Part shown: positions 7,204 to 13,681 of the stretch, in pieces
Layout: every line of letters begins with the position of its first letter
How positions within the stretch are numbered: position 1 is the stretch's first letter
DNA from: an uncultured Eubacteriales bacterium
GTDB taxonomy: Bacteria > Bacillota > Clostridia > Oscillospirales > Oscillospiraceae
Direction: 5' to 3'
DNA length: 18,227 nt
Assembly (NCBI GenBank): GCA_900555735.1
Contig: USMI01000022.1
Coordinates: 1 to 18,227, forward strand
The notes under the pieces: model-generated
Told to the model about the DNA's origin: nothing
The model's database searches: none
Seen by the model: only the letters and a program-made list of their open reading frames with translations
Made by a program: the position numbers and the translations under genes

Positions 7204-9843
7204 CATAAGTCCGTATTTCAGCTTGATGCGATCCAGCTTTTCCAGCATGGGCTCCGCCGCAATCAGCAGGAAGAACAGCGTGGCGAAAGCGTGTACGCAG
7301 TCCATGGGGAAGCCGGTGACGTAGTAGGTCAGCAGCACCTTCCACGTCAGGGTGTCGGCATTGGCCCACATCAGCACCGACGCGGGGTTCATGATGCCAC
7401 CATAGATGACGATGGCGCTGAACACGCCGAAGGCGCCCAGACTGCCCCGTGTGCGGCGTAGCAGTCCCTTGCGGAACAGCACGCCCGCCAGAAAACCGAT
7501 GATGCCCATGCAGAACATCTGCCACGGCGTCCACGGCCCTTGGGAGAAGAACATGTTGGATACCAGCATGGACAGCGCGCCCACTAAGAAGCCGCTCTCG
7601 CCGCCCAGCGCCACGCCGGCGATGATGGTCATGGCCATCACCGGCTTGAACTGGGGCAGCATGAAGAAGGCGGCCCGGCCCGCCACGGAGATGGCACACA
7701 GCACGGCAATGACCACCAGCTCGCGGGCCTGTGGCTTGCGGCCCTCAAACACCAGAAAGAAGGGCAGCATGCACTCCAACAGTACCAGCAGCGACACGAT
7801 GGCGTATTGCTGCCGCTGGAGATAGAACACGCCGATAAACAGCGTTACCGGGATCAGCAGCAGGGCGGACACCGCCATGGCCACGGTGCGCTTGGGCAGC
7901 TTCCGCTTTTCCACAGGCATCTGTGCCATCACCGGCGGCTTGGAGCGCCGCCCGATGGCCAGCGCGAATACCAGCACAAGGCCGCAGAACAGGAGGTACA
8001 GCCCCAGCTGCTTTTCACCCAGCTCCGTCAGGCCATTGGTGGTGACGGCGCTGGAAAGCTCGGTGATCTTGGTGGCGTACAGGAAGATCGCCAGTGCGCC
8101 CGTGCTGCTGACCGCCGCCAGCACCTTGCGCCAGAGGGGCAGCTTTTTCGGCTTCCAGTCCGGTGTTTCCTCCGCCGGTTCCGGCAGGGGCGGGGCCTCC
8201 AGAGGAAGCTCCGGTATGGGCGGCACGTCGCCGCCGCAGATAGTCATCACATCCTCCGCCGTCACTGCCTGAGGCTCCAAGGGCCGGGCGATGCGGTTGG
8301 CGGCGGTGGTATAGAAGCTGTTGCCGCTGAAAAAGGCACGGGGAGACGCTTCCGTCACGATGCCGCCATCGAAGAACAACGCGCAGCGGTGGGCGTACCG
8401 GGCGCAGAACTCCACGTCATGGCTCACCATCAGCAGCGAGACGCCCTGCGCCAGCAGCGCCCGGAGAATTTCTGCAAAAAGCTGCTTGAACTCCGCGTCA
8501 AGGCCCTTGGTGGGCTCGTCCAGCAGCAGGATCTCCGGCTGCAAAAGCAGCACCTTGGCCAGCGCGGCCCGCTGCTGCTCGCCGCCGGAAAGATCGTAGG
8601 GATGGCGATCCAGTAGCGTGTCCAATCGGCACAGCTGCACCATCCGGGCCACCCGCTCCTCCTGTTGAGGTTTCGGCAGCTTGCTGCCGGAGAAAATTTC
8701 AAACAAGTCCTCGCGGACGGTTTTCTTCACAAACAGTGTCTGGGGATTCTGGGGCAGCATGCCCAGCGTGCCGGACACCACGATGTCGCCCCGATAGGTT
8801 TTTTTCAGCCCGCTCAGCAGCTTCAATGTGGTGCTCTTGCCCGCGCCGTTGCCGCCCAGCAGCGCCAGGAACTCGCCCCGGCCCAGCTGGAGGTCAAGGC
8901 CCTTCACCACGTCGGGGCTGTTCTCCTCATAGCGGAACCATGCGCCCGCCACAGTGATGACCGGCTCACGCTTGGGCTGCTTGGGTTCCGCCGGAAGCGG
9001 CAGCAGGGGCTTGCGGGCGGCAAATTCCTGCAGGAAATCCCGCCCCTCCCGCACGGTGACGGGGCAGGGCGCGTCGGACTCCACCGCCGCCCAGATGCGC
9101 ATGGCGGCAGGCATGGCAAGGAACATCCGGTGACCCATGGCCTTGAGCCGCTGGCCCACCTCCGCGGGCGTTCCGGTACACAGCAGCCGCCCGCCGTCCA
9201 TCACCGCCACGGTGGTGGCGAGAGGAAAGGCCTCCTCCAGCCGGTGCTCCGTCAGCAGAATGGTGGTGCCCAGCTCACGGTTGATCTTGCCCAGCACCGC
9301 CAGAAAGTCCGACGCGGCGATGGGGTCAAGCTGGCTGGTTGGCTCGTCCAGAATCAGCACGTCCGGCTGCATGGCCATGACGGCGGCCAGATTCAGCAGC
9401 TGCTTCTGGCCGCCGGACAGCTCCGTCACGTCCTTATAGAACCATCCCTCGATGCCGAAAAACGACGCCATCTCCGCCACACGGCGGCGGATGGTGGGGG
9501 TGTCCTCTCCCAGACTTTCCAGCCCGAAGGCCAGCTCGTGCCACACCTTGTCGGTGACGATCTGGTTCTCCGGAGACTGCTGCACAAAGCCGATGCGTGC
9601 GGCCTGTGTCCGCGCGTCCACCTGCTCCAGCGGCGTATCCCGGAACAGGATGCGGCCCGACCGGACGCCATGAGGGGCCAGCGCGGGCTTCAGCTGCCGC
9701 AGCAGCGTGGACTTGCCGCAGCCAGAGGGGCCGCACAGCACCACGAACGCGCCCTCCGGCACGGTCAGCGTCAGATCGTCGATGGCACGGACGGCCTGCT
9801 CCGGGTAGGAGAATGTCAGATTTTCGATGGTGAACAGCGCCAT
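7198..9843 (-). CDS. ECF transporter fusion: two ATPase domains plus S-component-like membrane domain (predicted cobalamin uptake)
   Basis: An 881-residue protein combining what are usually three proteins of an energy-coupling factor vitamin importer. ATPase domain 1 covers about 1-240: Walker A GPSGCGKST 38-46, LSGGQ 142-146, ILDEP around 164-168, switch His200. ATPase domain 2 covers about 295-520: Walker A GGNGAGKST 330-338, LSGGE 418-422, LLDEP around 440-444, His475. A proline-rich linker (540-570) follows, then hydrophobic helices from about 572 to 696. The C-terminal 705-881 resembles an ECF S-component, with GGESGFLVGALSMLVSNM and QGPWTPWQM motifs near 747-775. The ATG at 9843 has GGGAGG seven bases upstream; the open frame continues further but into the T-component gene, which overlaps by 28 bases. 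Both genes sit downstream of a cobalamin riboswitch, so corrinoid is the inferred substrate. Confidence 0.9.
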   Translation of the reverse strand: MALFTIENLTFSYPEQAVRAIDDLTLTVPEGAFVVLCGPSGCGKSTLLRQLKPALAPHGVRSGRILFRDTPLEQVDARTQAARIGFVQQSPENQIVTDKVWHELAFGLESLGEDTPTIRRRVAEMASFFGIEGWFYKDVTELSGGQKQLLNLAAVMAMQPDVLILDEPTSQLDPIAASDFLAVLGKINRELGTTILLTEHRLEEAFPLATTVAVMDGGRLLCTGTPAEVGQRLKAMGHRMFLAMPAAMRIWAAVESDAPCPVTVREGRDFLQEFAARKPLLPLPAEPKQPKREPVITVAGAWFRYEENSPDVVKGLDLQLGRGEFLALLGGNGAGKSTTLKLLSGLKKTYRGDIVVSGTLGMLPQNPQTLFVKKTVREDLFEIFSGSKLPKPQQEERVARMVQLCRLDTLLDRHPYDLSGGEQQRAALAKVLLLQPEILLLDEPTKGLDAEFKQLFAEILRALLAQGVSLLMVSHDVEFCARYAHRCALFFDGGIVTEASPRAFFSGNSFYTTAANRIARPLEPQAVTAEDVMTICGGDVPPIPELPLEAPPLPEPAEETPDWKPKKLPLWRKVLAAVSSTGALAIFLYATKITELSSAVTTNGLTELGEKQLGLYLLFCGLVLVFALAIGRRSKPPVMAQMPVEKRKLPKRTVAMAVSALLLIPVTLFIGVFYLQRQQYAIVSLLVLLECMLPFFLVFEGRKPQARELVVIAVLCAISVAGRAAFFMLPQFKPVMAMTIIAGVALGGESGFLVGALSMLVSNMFFSQGPWTPWQMFCMGIIGFLAGVLFRKGLLRRTRGSLGAFGVFSAIVIYGGIMNPASVLMWANADTLTWKVLLTYYVTGFPMDCVHAFATLFFLLIAAEPMLEKLDRIKLKYGLME

Positions 9844-10706
9844 GCCCGCGCCTCCCTTCTGTTCAAGATCACCGGCGTCAGGCACAAGGCCAGATACACC
9901 AGATAAAAGCTGATGGTCATGGGCTGGGCCAGCACGCCCGTCAGCGCCGGGAAGTACCACCATTTCAGCCCGCCGGCTATGGCGCCGCAGGTGAGATACA
10001 CGCCGCAGAAGCCCAGCCACAGCAGGGCATAGCGGTCCCGCTCCTCCATGCGGAACAGGGAAAAGGCGGTGCGGCCCTTCAGGCCGTAGCCCCGGCTTTT
10101 CATGCTGTCAGCGGTCTCGATGGCGTTTTCCAGCGCCCATGTGACCATAATGGAGAAGATGGTGATGGCCTTCCGCGCCCGCTGCCACACGCTGCCGCTG
10201 TTGGCGTCCCGCCCGATGCAGAACTGGGCCTGCCGCACGGTGTCCATCTGCTGCTTGAAACGGGGGACGAACCGCAGCGTCATGCTGAGCACCAGCGACA
10301 GGGCGGGGATCACCCGGCCGAAAAGGTACACGAACTTATCGGAGGTGAGAACACGATTGTAGCACACGAACCACAGCAGCACGGCGCACAGCATGCATCC
10401 CGCCGCAAGGCCGTACAGGATGCTCTCCAGCGTCAGGGGATTGCCGCCGGGGAGATAGGTCAGGATGGTCACGCCCGCATGATTGAAGGCGGGGTTCACG
10501 ATGGCCGCCAGCAGCATTACCGGCAGGGCGAACCTCAGGCTGAACCGCAGACCCTTGCGCCCGTTGAGCTGGATGACGTACAGCACCGCGCCCAGCAGGG
10601 AGATCAGCAGGCACACCGGGTGCATCAGCGCCATAGAGTAGACCAGCACCAGCGCGAAGAACAGGAAATTCACCGCCGGATGATAGCGGGAAAAGGTATC
10701 GGACAT
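9816..10706 (-). CDS. ecfT: ECF transporter transmembrane T-component (EcfT)
   Basis: The 296-residue integral membrane scaffold of an ECF importer; it couples ATP hydrolysis by the ATPases to toppling of the S-component. Hydrophobic helices occupy about 12-50, 62-78, 100-126 and 135-152. A long cytoplasmic stretch with RFVPRFKQQMDTVRQAQ follows, and then the coupling-helix motif MKSRGYG (212-218), equivalent to the Ala-Arg-Gly type motifs that dock on the ATPases. Two more membrane segments follow near the end. The ATG has AGGAGGG about eight bases upstream. Its last 28 bases overlap the start of the fused ATPase/S gene, indicating translational coupling and a fixed stoichiometry. It is the first gene after the B12 riboswitch, which should repress it when cobalamin is plentiful. 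Confidence 0.93.
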   Translation of the reverse strand: MSDTFSRYHPAVNFLFFALVLVYSMALMHPVCLLISLLGAVLYVIQLNGRKGLRFSLRFALPVMLLAAIVNPAFNHAGVTILTYLPGGNPLTLESILYGLAAGCMLCAVLLWFVCYNRVLTSDKFVYLFGRVIPALSLVLSMTLRFVPRFKQQMDTVRQAQFCIGRDANSGSVWQRARKAITIFSIMVTWALENAIETADSMKSRGYGLKGRTAFSLFRMEERDRYALLWLGFCGVYLTCGAIAGGLKWWYFPALTGVLAQPMTISFYLVYLALCLTPVILNRREARAWRCSPSKI

Positions 10707-10746
10707 GGCGCTGACCCTCCTTTCGTGGTGAGATGGGCAAAGAGAA

Positions 10747-10784
10747 GCCGTGGCAATGAAGTCTCATTGCCACGGCCGTTTTTT
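10747..10784 (-). terminator. Terminator-like hairpin in the riboswitch expression platform before ecfT
   Basis: A perfect 13-bp stem (arms 10747-10759 and 10764-10776, four-base loop) lies between the B12 aptamer and the ecfT ribosome binding site. On the minus strand it is followed by TTCTCTTT, a moderate U-tract; on the plus strand two bases and then six Ts follow. It is the best candidate for the cobalamin-controlled terminator and could also stop antisense transcription. Confidence 0.65.
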
Positions 10785-10794
10785 CGTGTCATAA

Positions 10795-11006
10795 GCCGCC
10801 CGGTATGCTGCGTACCGGACTGCGGCGTACAAGTCGAGCAGGTCTTCTGACTTGCGCATCCACAGCATCACACGCCTTCTCGGTCATCCGATGGCCGGCT
10901 TTCGCCTGTGTGATGCCTCCACGCTCACAGCGGCGGCACCGTTCGGGAATCTGCACCCGATTCACTATTCTCTCAGCCGCCGTGGACAGGCGGCTGAGCA
11001 CTCGAC
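10795..11006 (-). promoter_or_regulatory. Cobalamin (B12) riboswitch
   Basis: On the minus strand, conserved core pieces occur in the right order: GGTGCCGCCGCTGTGA, then AAGCCGGCC, GAGAAGGCG, and the B12-box region AAGTCAGAAGACCTGC at about 10840-10855. P1 is GTCGAG (11006-11001) with CTCGAC (10838-10833). A hairpin just 3' of the core (10795-10826; CCGGTA with TACCGG extended by GCCGC with GCGGC) looks like P13. Its loop CGCAGC is complementary, with one G-U, to GCTGTG at 10931-10926, which fits the known L5-L13 kissing contact. It regulates the downstream ecfT operon, supporting corrinoid as the substrate. Confidence 0.93.
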
Positions 11007-11027
11007 AGGTTCTATTGAATTAAAACA

Positions 11028-11056
11028 ATTATACGCAAGGGCGGAATGTTTGTCAA
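11028..11056 (-). promoter_or_regulatory. Promoter of the B12-riboswitch/ECF operon
   Basis: On the minus strand TTGACA (11056-11051) and TATAAT (11033-11028) are separated by 17 bp, a complete SigA consensus. Transcription would start about 15 bases before the riboswitch P1 stem. Confidence 0.9.
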
Positions 11057-11095
11057 TGGGATGCAGCCGTCGGCTTTTACCTGCAGGATATCTTT

Positions 11096-11123
11096 TTGGC
11101 AAAAGAGGGCCGCCGCAAATAAT
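11096..11123 (+). promoter_or_regulatory. Probable promoter of the DUF6512-like gene
   Basis: TTGGCA (11096-11101) and AATAAT (11118-11123) have 16-bp spacing, each one mismatch from consensus. It is divergent from the B12 operon promoter, with the two -35 boxes about 40 bp apart. The leader of about 75 bases to the gene at 11207 contains a 7-bp hairpin (CGGCTTT with AAAGCCG, 11165-11184) just ahead of the ribosome binding site. Confidence 0.5.
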
Positions 11124-11206
11124 TTCCGACTGAAACGGCCCCGCCCCGCATATGGTGGATCAGACGGCTTTTCGGGGAAAGCCGAATCTTGCAGGAGGTG
11201 ACTGCC

Positions 11207-11710
11207 ATGCTCCGTCGTTTTCGCTATCTTTGGGCGTTTTTGCTGACGGTGTTTGCCGCCGTTTTGCTGCGCGGTCTGGCCATCACGATGCCCTCTCCCG
11301 CCACAGAGGTGCTCTCGCCCATGAACGAAAGCCCGTGGGAGCTGGGAAAGCTGGTATTCTGGCCGTATCTGTGCGGCGCGCTGCTGCTGTGGCGGTTGGA
11401 GCCGGAGAACAGTGCGTCTCGCGGCGGACACTGTGCCGCGCTGCTGGCTGTCACATTTTTGATGGTGATATTATGCCAGCTTCTGTGGGGCGTCATTCCC
11501 CTTTGGCTGCTGTTTTGCGCCGCCGTGGCGGGCGGCATGGCGCTGTACCACTTTTTGCTGCGCCGCCATCTGTGGGGCGGTGCGCTGCTGTGGTATCTGC
11601 TGGCGATCCTGCTGGGCGTGGCTTATCTGCTGCTGACGGCACTGCCCCTGTCCGGGGGCATCTTCCTTGATCCCCATGACGCGGCGGCCATGGCGACGAT
11701 ACCGTTTTAA
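11207..11710 (+). CDS. DUF6512-like integral membrane protein
   Basis: A 167-residue, very hydrophobic protein with roughly five membrane helices (about 7-27, 48-62, 75-92, 96-116, 123-145) and a short polar tail. The segment LSPMNESPWELGKLVFWP (36-53) after the first helix resembles the conserved N-E-S-x-W-E-x-x-K-L motif of the DUF6512 family, which has no known function. The start is the ATG with GGAGGTG upstream; an in-frame TTG at 11189 would cover that ribosome binding site. It is monocistronic, divergent from the B12-riboswitch operon and convergent with queH. No terminator with a U-tract follows; the paired hairpins at 11754-11799 may serve. Family assignment is from motif memory and function is unknown. 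Confidence 0.8.
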   Translation: MLRRFRYLWAFLLTVFAAVLLRGLAITMPSPATEVLSPMNESPWELGKLVFWPYLCGALLLWRLEPENSASRGGHCAALLAVTFLMVILCQLLWGVIPLWLLFCAAVAGGMALYHFLLRRHLWGGALLWYLLAILLGVAYLLLTALPLSGGIFLDPHDAAAMATIPF

Positions 11711-11727
11711 CGCTGGCGAAAAAGCTT

Positions 11728-11824
11728 ACGATTCAAACCCTACGAAACGAACACCGATGGCGTTTCCGCACATCGGAGGCGGGGTGTGGTCACCCCGCCC
11801 TACGGCGCACGAGCAACGATTCAA
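11728..11824. repeat. Paired-hairpin element bounded by 9-bp direct repeats (candidate interspersed palindromic repeat)
   Basis: Two hairpins lie one base apart: 11754-11776 (CCGATG-GCG, loop TTTC, CGC-A-CATCGG) and 11778-11799 (GGCGGGGTG, loop TGGT, CACCCCGCC). Outside them are a 7-bp direct repeat CCCTACG (11738-11744, 11798-11804) and a 9-bp direct repeat ACGATTCAA (11728-11736, 11816-11824); the latter includes the queH stop codon. It sits between convergent genes and could act as a terminator without a U-tract, or be a copy of a dispersed GC-rich repeat. Copy number cannot be judged here. Confidence 0.5.
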
Positions 11825-12393
11825 CCGATATGCTTCAGCGGTTCCTTCATGTCCCGCTGGATCTGCTTGAGATAGCGCTCCTCCTCGCTGAATACGCAGC
11901 CGCAGTATTTCTGCATGTAGAAGCCCAGCTCACGGGCCTCCTGCTGCCCGGCGCGGAAGCCGGGGCGGAAATCACGGTACAGGAACCTCACGCCGTAGCG
12001 CTCGCCCATTTCCCTGGCAATCTCCGCCATCCGCTCATGCTGCTGATAGGGGCTGACGAACAGCGTGGAGGTAAAGCTGTCAAAGCCGTTTTCGGCGGCG
12101 AACCGGGCCGTCTGCTCCAGCCGCACCGTGTAGCAGTGGCCGCAGCGGTGATCGATATCCTCTGCCACCGCCCGGCAGAAGTCCCGCAGGCCGTAGTCCT
12201 CCTGCACGATCAGCTCCATGCTGATGGTGGGCGCATAGGCCATCAGCGTGTCCCGCCGGGCCTTGTACTCCTGATAGGGGTGGATATTGGGGTTGAACCA
12301 GTAGGACACCGGCTCGATCCCCTCGCTGCGCAGCTGGTGGATGCAGGCCACCGAGCAGGGCGCGCAGCAGGTGTGCATCAGTGTTTTTTCCAT
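11821..12393 (-). CDS. queH: Epoxyqueuosine reductase QueH
   Basis: Catalyses the last step of queuosine synthesis, reducing epoxyqueuosine to queuosine at the wobble base of GUN-anticodon tRNAs; QueH (former DUF208) is the non-cobalamin alternative to QueG. The 190-residue product shows the family cysteines: HTCCAPCS (C9, C10, C13), RCGHCY (C84, C87) and YCGCVFSE (C164, C166), which hold the Fe-S cluster and metal site. FNPNIHPYQEY and the FTSTLFVSPYQQHE motif are also characteristic. The start at 12393 has AAGGAG upstream. It overlaps the end of the upstream FrhB-like gene by 16 bases, so the two are almost certainly co-translated. No other queuosine genes (queA, tgt, queT) are in the window. 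Interesting beside a B12-regulated importer, because QueH itself needs no B12. Confidence 0.95.
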   Translation of the reverse strand: MEKTLMHTCCAPCSVACIHQLRSEGIEPVSYWFNPNIHPYQEYKARRDTLMAYAPTISMELIVQEDYGLRDFCRAVAEDIDHRCGHCYTVRLEQTARFAAENGFDSFTSTLFVSPYQQHERMAEIAREMGERYGVRFLYRDFRPGFRAGQQEARELGFYMQKYCGCVFSEEERYLKQIQRDMKEPLKHIG

Positions 12394-13541
12394 AGCTTCT
12401 CCTTCAGCGCCGCCAGCCTGCCGTCCGTCTTTGCCTGATAGGGACGGGTGGAGAGAAACCGGTCGCACACCTTGCGGAAGGGCAGGCGCTCCAGCTCCTC
12501 GAAAAACCGCTGCCGGTCCGGCGGTGGCGCGGCGGCGCCCCGCAGGGACGCATTGCCTGCCACGGCCTCCTCCAGCGTCCGAAGCTCCCGCTTCAAGGGC
12601 AGCTGGTCGAAGATGTGAGCGCCCTTGACCGTATTGATCAGCAGCAGGGAAAGCCCTGTCTTCTGCTGCTGGGGATGAAAGCCCTTGGGGGCGTTGCGGA
12701 ACAGCGTCATGGTCAGGTCGGCGGGGCGGTTTACATTGGCGTAGGGGCAGTGATAGCAGGCAGGCCGCAGGAACAGCCGCCGTAGGATGCCCCGCCCCGG
12801 CTGACACTTGCCCAGCGGCGCGTCGAAGGTGCCGCCGCCCTCAAACCATACCCGGAACCGGCGATCCTTTTCGCCCTTCAGCTTGTCGCAGAACCGCACG
12901 TCCACCGCGCGGCGGCGCTTCACATAGGTCATGGACTCCACGAAACGTTCCCACACACCGGGAGAGCCGACACCGCTGCAGGCGAAATCGCAGGTCAGCA
13001 GGTTTTCCGGATGCTCACCCAGAAAGCGGTACAGACCGTCCACCTGACAGGGCGTGCCGGAGAATAGCACGAACCGGCCCTGATCCAGATACATCTGGGC
13101 CTGCTGATACGTCTCGCCCAGCTCGCTCTGGATGGGCTTTGCGCCACGCAGCAGCCGCAGGTCCTCTTTATTCTTCACGGCGATGTGCCGCACCTGAAGC
13201 TTTTCGTCCATCGCCGCGCCGAATACCACGCCGCCGCTTTCCAGCGCGAACTCCGCCAGCGCGGTGAATACACCGCCCGCCGTGGAGTTCGCGCAGATAT
13301 CCGCGTCCTCGTTCCAGACGGCGAACACGGCGGGCTGGCCCCGCACCTCCCGCTGCTTCAGCACCGGACACACATGGGCGCAGTGACCGCAGCTGACGCA
13401 GCCTTCGGTGATCTGCGGATAGAGGAAGCCCTCCTTATCCCGTACCATATGGATGGCGCCCTTGGGACAGCCGCTGCTGCATGCGCCGCAGCCGGTACAG
13501 CGCTCACGGGGCGCCAGCTGGGGCTTTACGATCTCCATCAT
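12378..13541 (-). CDS. FrhB-like iron-sulfur oxidoreductase (coenzyme F420 hydrogenase/dehydrogenase beta subunit family)
   Basis: A 387-residue cytoplasmic redox protein. The N-terminus carries two [4Fe-4S] ferredoxin motifs, CTGCGACSSGCP (C15, 18, 21, 25) and CVSCGHCAHVCP (C48, 51, 54, 58). FrhB-type N- and C-terminal domains follow, with STAGGVFTAL (86-95), LFSGTPCQVDGLYRFL (159-174) and CYHCPYANVNRPADL (262-276). These proteins bind flavin and pass electrons between ferredoxin-like carriers and a substrate; bacterial members usually do not use F420. Two spots differ from the usual family pattern: CSGVGSP where CHGVPSP is common, and TLFRN where GDFWG is common. The start (ATG 13541, MMEIVKPQLA) has AAGGAGG eight bases upstream, and a good promoter lies just before it. 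It overlaps queH. The specific substrate is unknown. Confidence 0.88.
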   Translation of the reverse strand: MMEIVKPQLAPRERCTGCGACSSGCPKGAIHMVRDKEGFLYPQITEGCVSCGHCAHVCPVLKQREVRGQPAVFAVWNEDADICANSTAGGVFTALAEFALESGGVVFGAAMDEKLQVRHIAVKNKEDLRLLRGAKPIQSELGETYQQAQMYLDQGRFVLFSGTPCQVDGLYRFLGEHPENLLTCDFACSGVGSPGVWERFVESMTYVKRRRAVDVRFCDKLKGEKDRRFRVWFEGGGTFDAPLGKCQPGRGILRRLFLRPACYHCPYANVNRPADLTMTLFRNAPKGFHPQQQKTGLSLLLINTVKGAHIFDQLPLKRELRTLEEAVAGNASLRGAAAPPPDRQRFFEELERLPFRKVCDRFLSTRPYQAKTDGRLAALKEKLWKKH

Positions 13542-13580
13542 GGCACACGCCTCCTTGCCTGATCGAAAACTTTGCATTTT

Positions 13581-13609
13581 ATTGTAGCACACACCGGTGC
13601 GGTTGGCAA
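13581..13609 (-). promoter_or_regulatory. Promoter of the FrhB-like/queH operon
   Basis: On the minus strand TTGCCA (13609-13604) and TACAAT (13586-13581) have 17-bp spacing, each one mismatch from consensus. It follows the pheT terminator, so this pair is an independent transcription unit. Confidence 0.75.
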
Positions 13610-13636
13610 GTGCCGCCCTTGACGATGAAGAACGGC

Positions 13637-13670
13637 AAAAAAGGACGGCACGCGATGCGTACCGTCCTTT
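13637..13670 (-). terminator. Intrinsic terminator of the pheST operon
   Basis: On the minus strand AAAGGACGGTACGC pairs with GCGTGCCGTCCTTT (one U-G) around a three-base loop, and the Ts run on for three more bases. It starts 11 bases after the pheT stop codon. Confidence 0.92.
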
Positions 13671-13681
13671 CATGATATGCC

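Noticed and set aside
5321..7699. 792-codon minus-strand open frame opposite the phosphomutase
   Set aside because: It is antisense to a gene with every family motif intact, its protein is low-complexity (His/Gly/Ala/Val-rich) and it crosses a strong terminator. Typical shadow frame of GC-rich coding DNA.
8665..9906. Plus-strand open frame of 413 codons opposite the ECF ATPase domains
   Set aside because: Antisense to intact Walker and signature motifs; Arg/Gln/His-rich translation with no domain.
9844..10020. N-terminal extension of the fused ECF gene by 59 codons
   Set aside because: The extra residues overlap the T-component gene in another frame and look unlike an ABC domain start; the ATG at 9843 has a strong ribosome binding site and begins MALFTIENLTFSYP, a standard ECF ATPase N-terminus.
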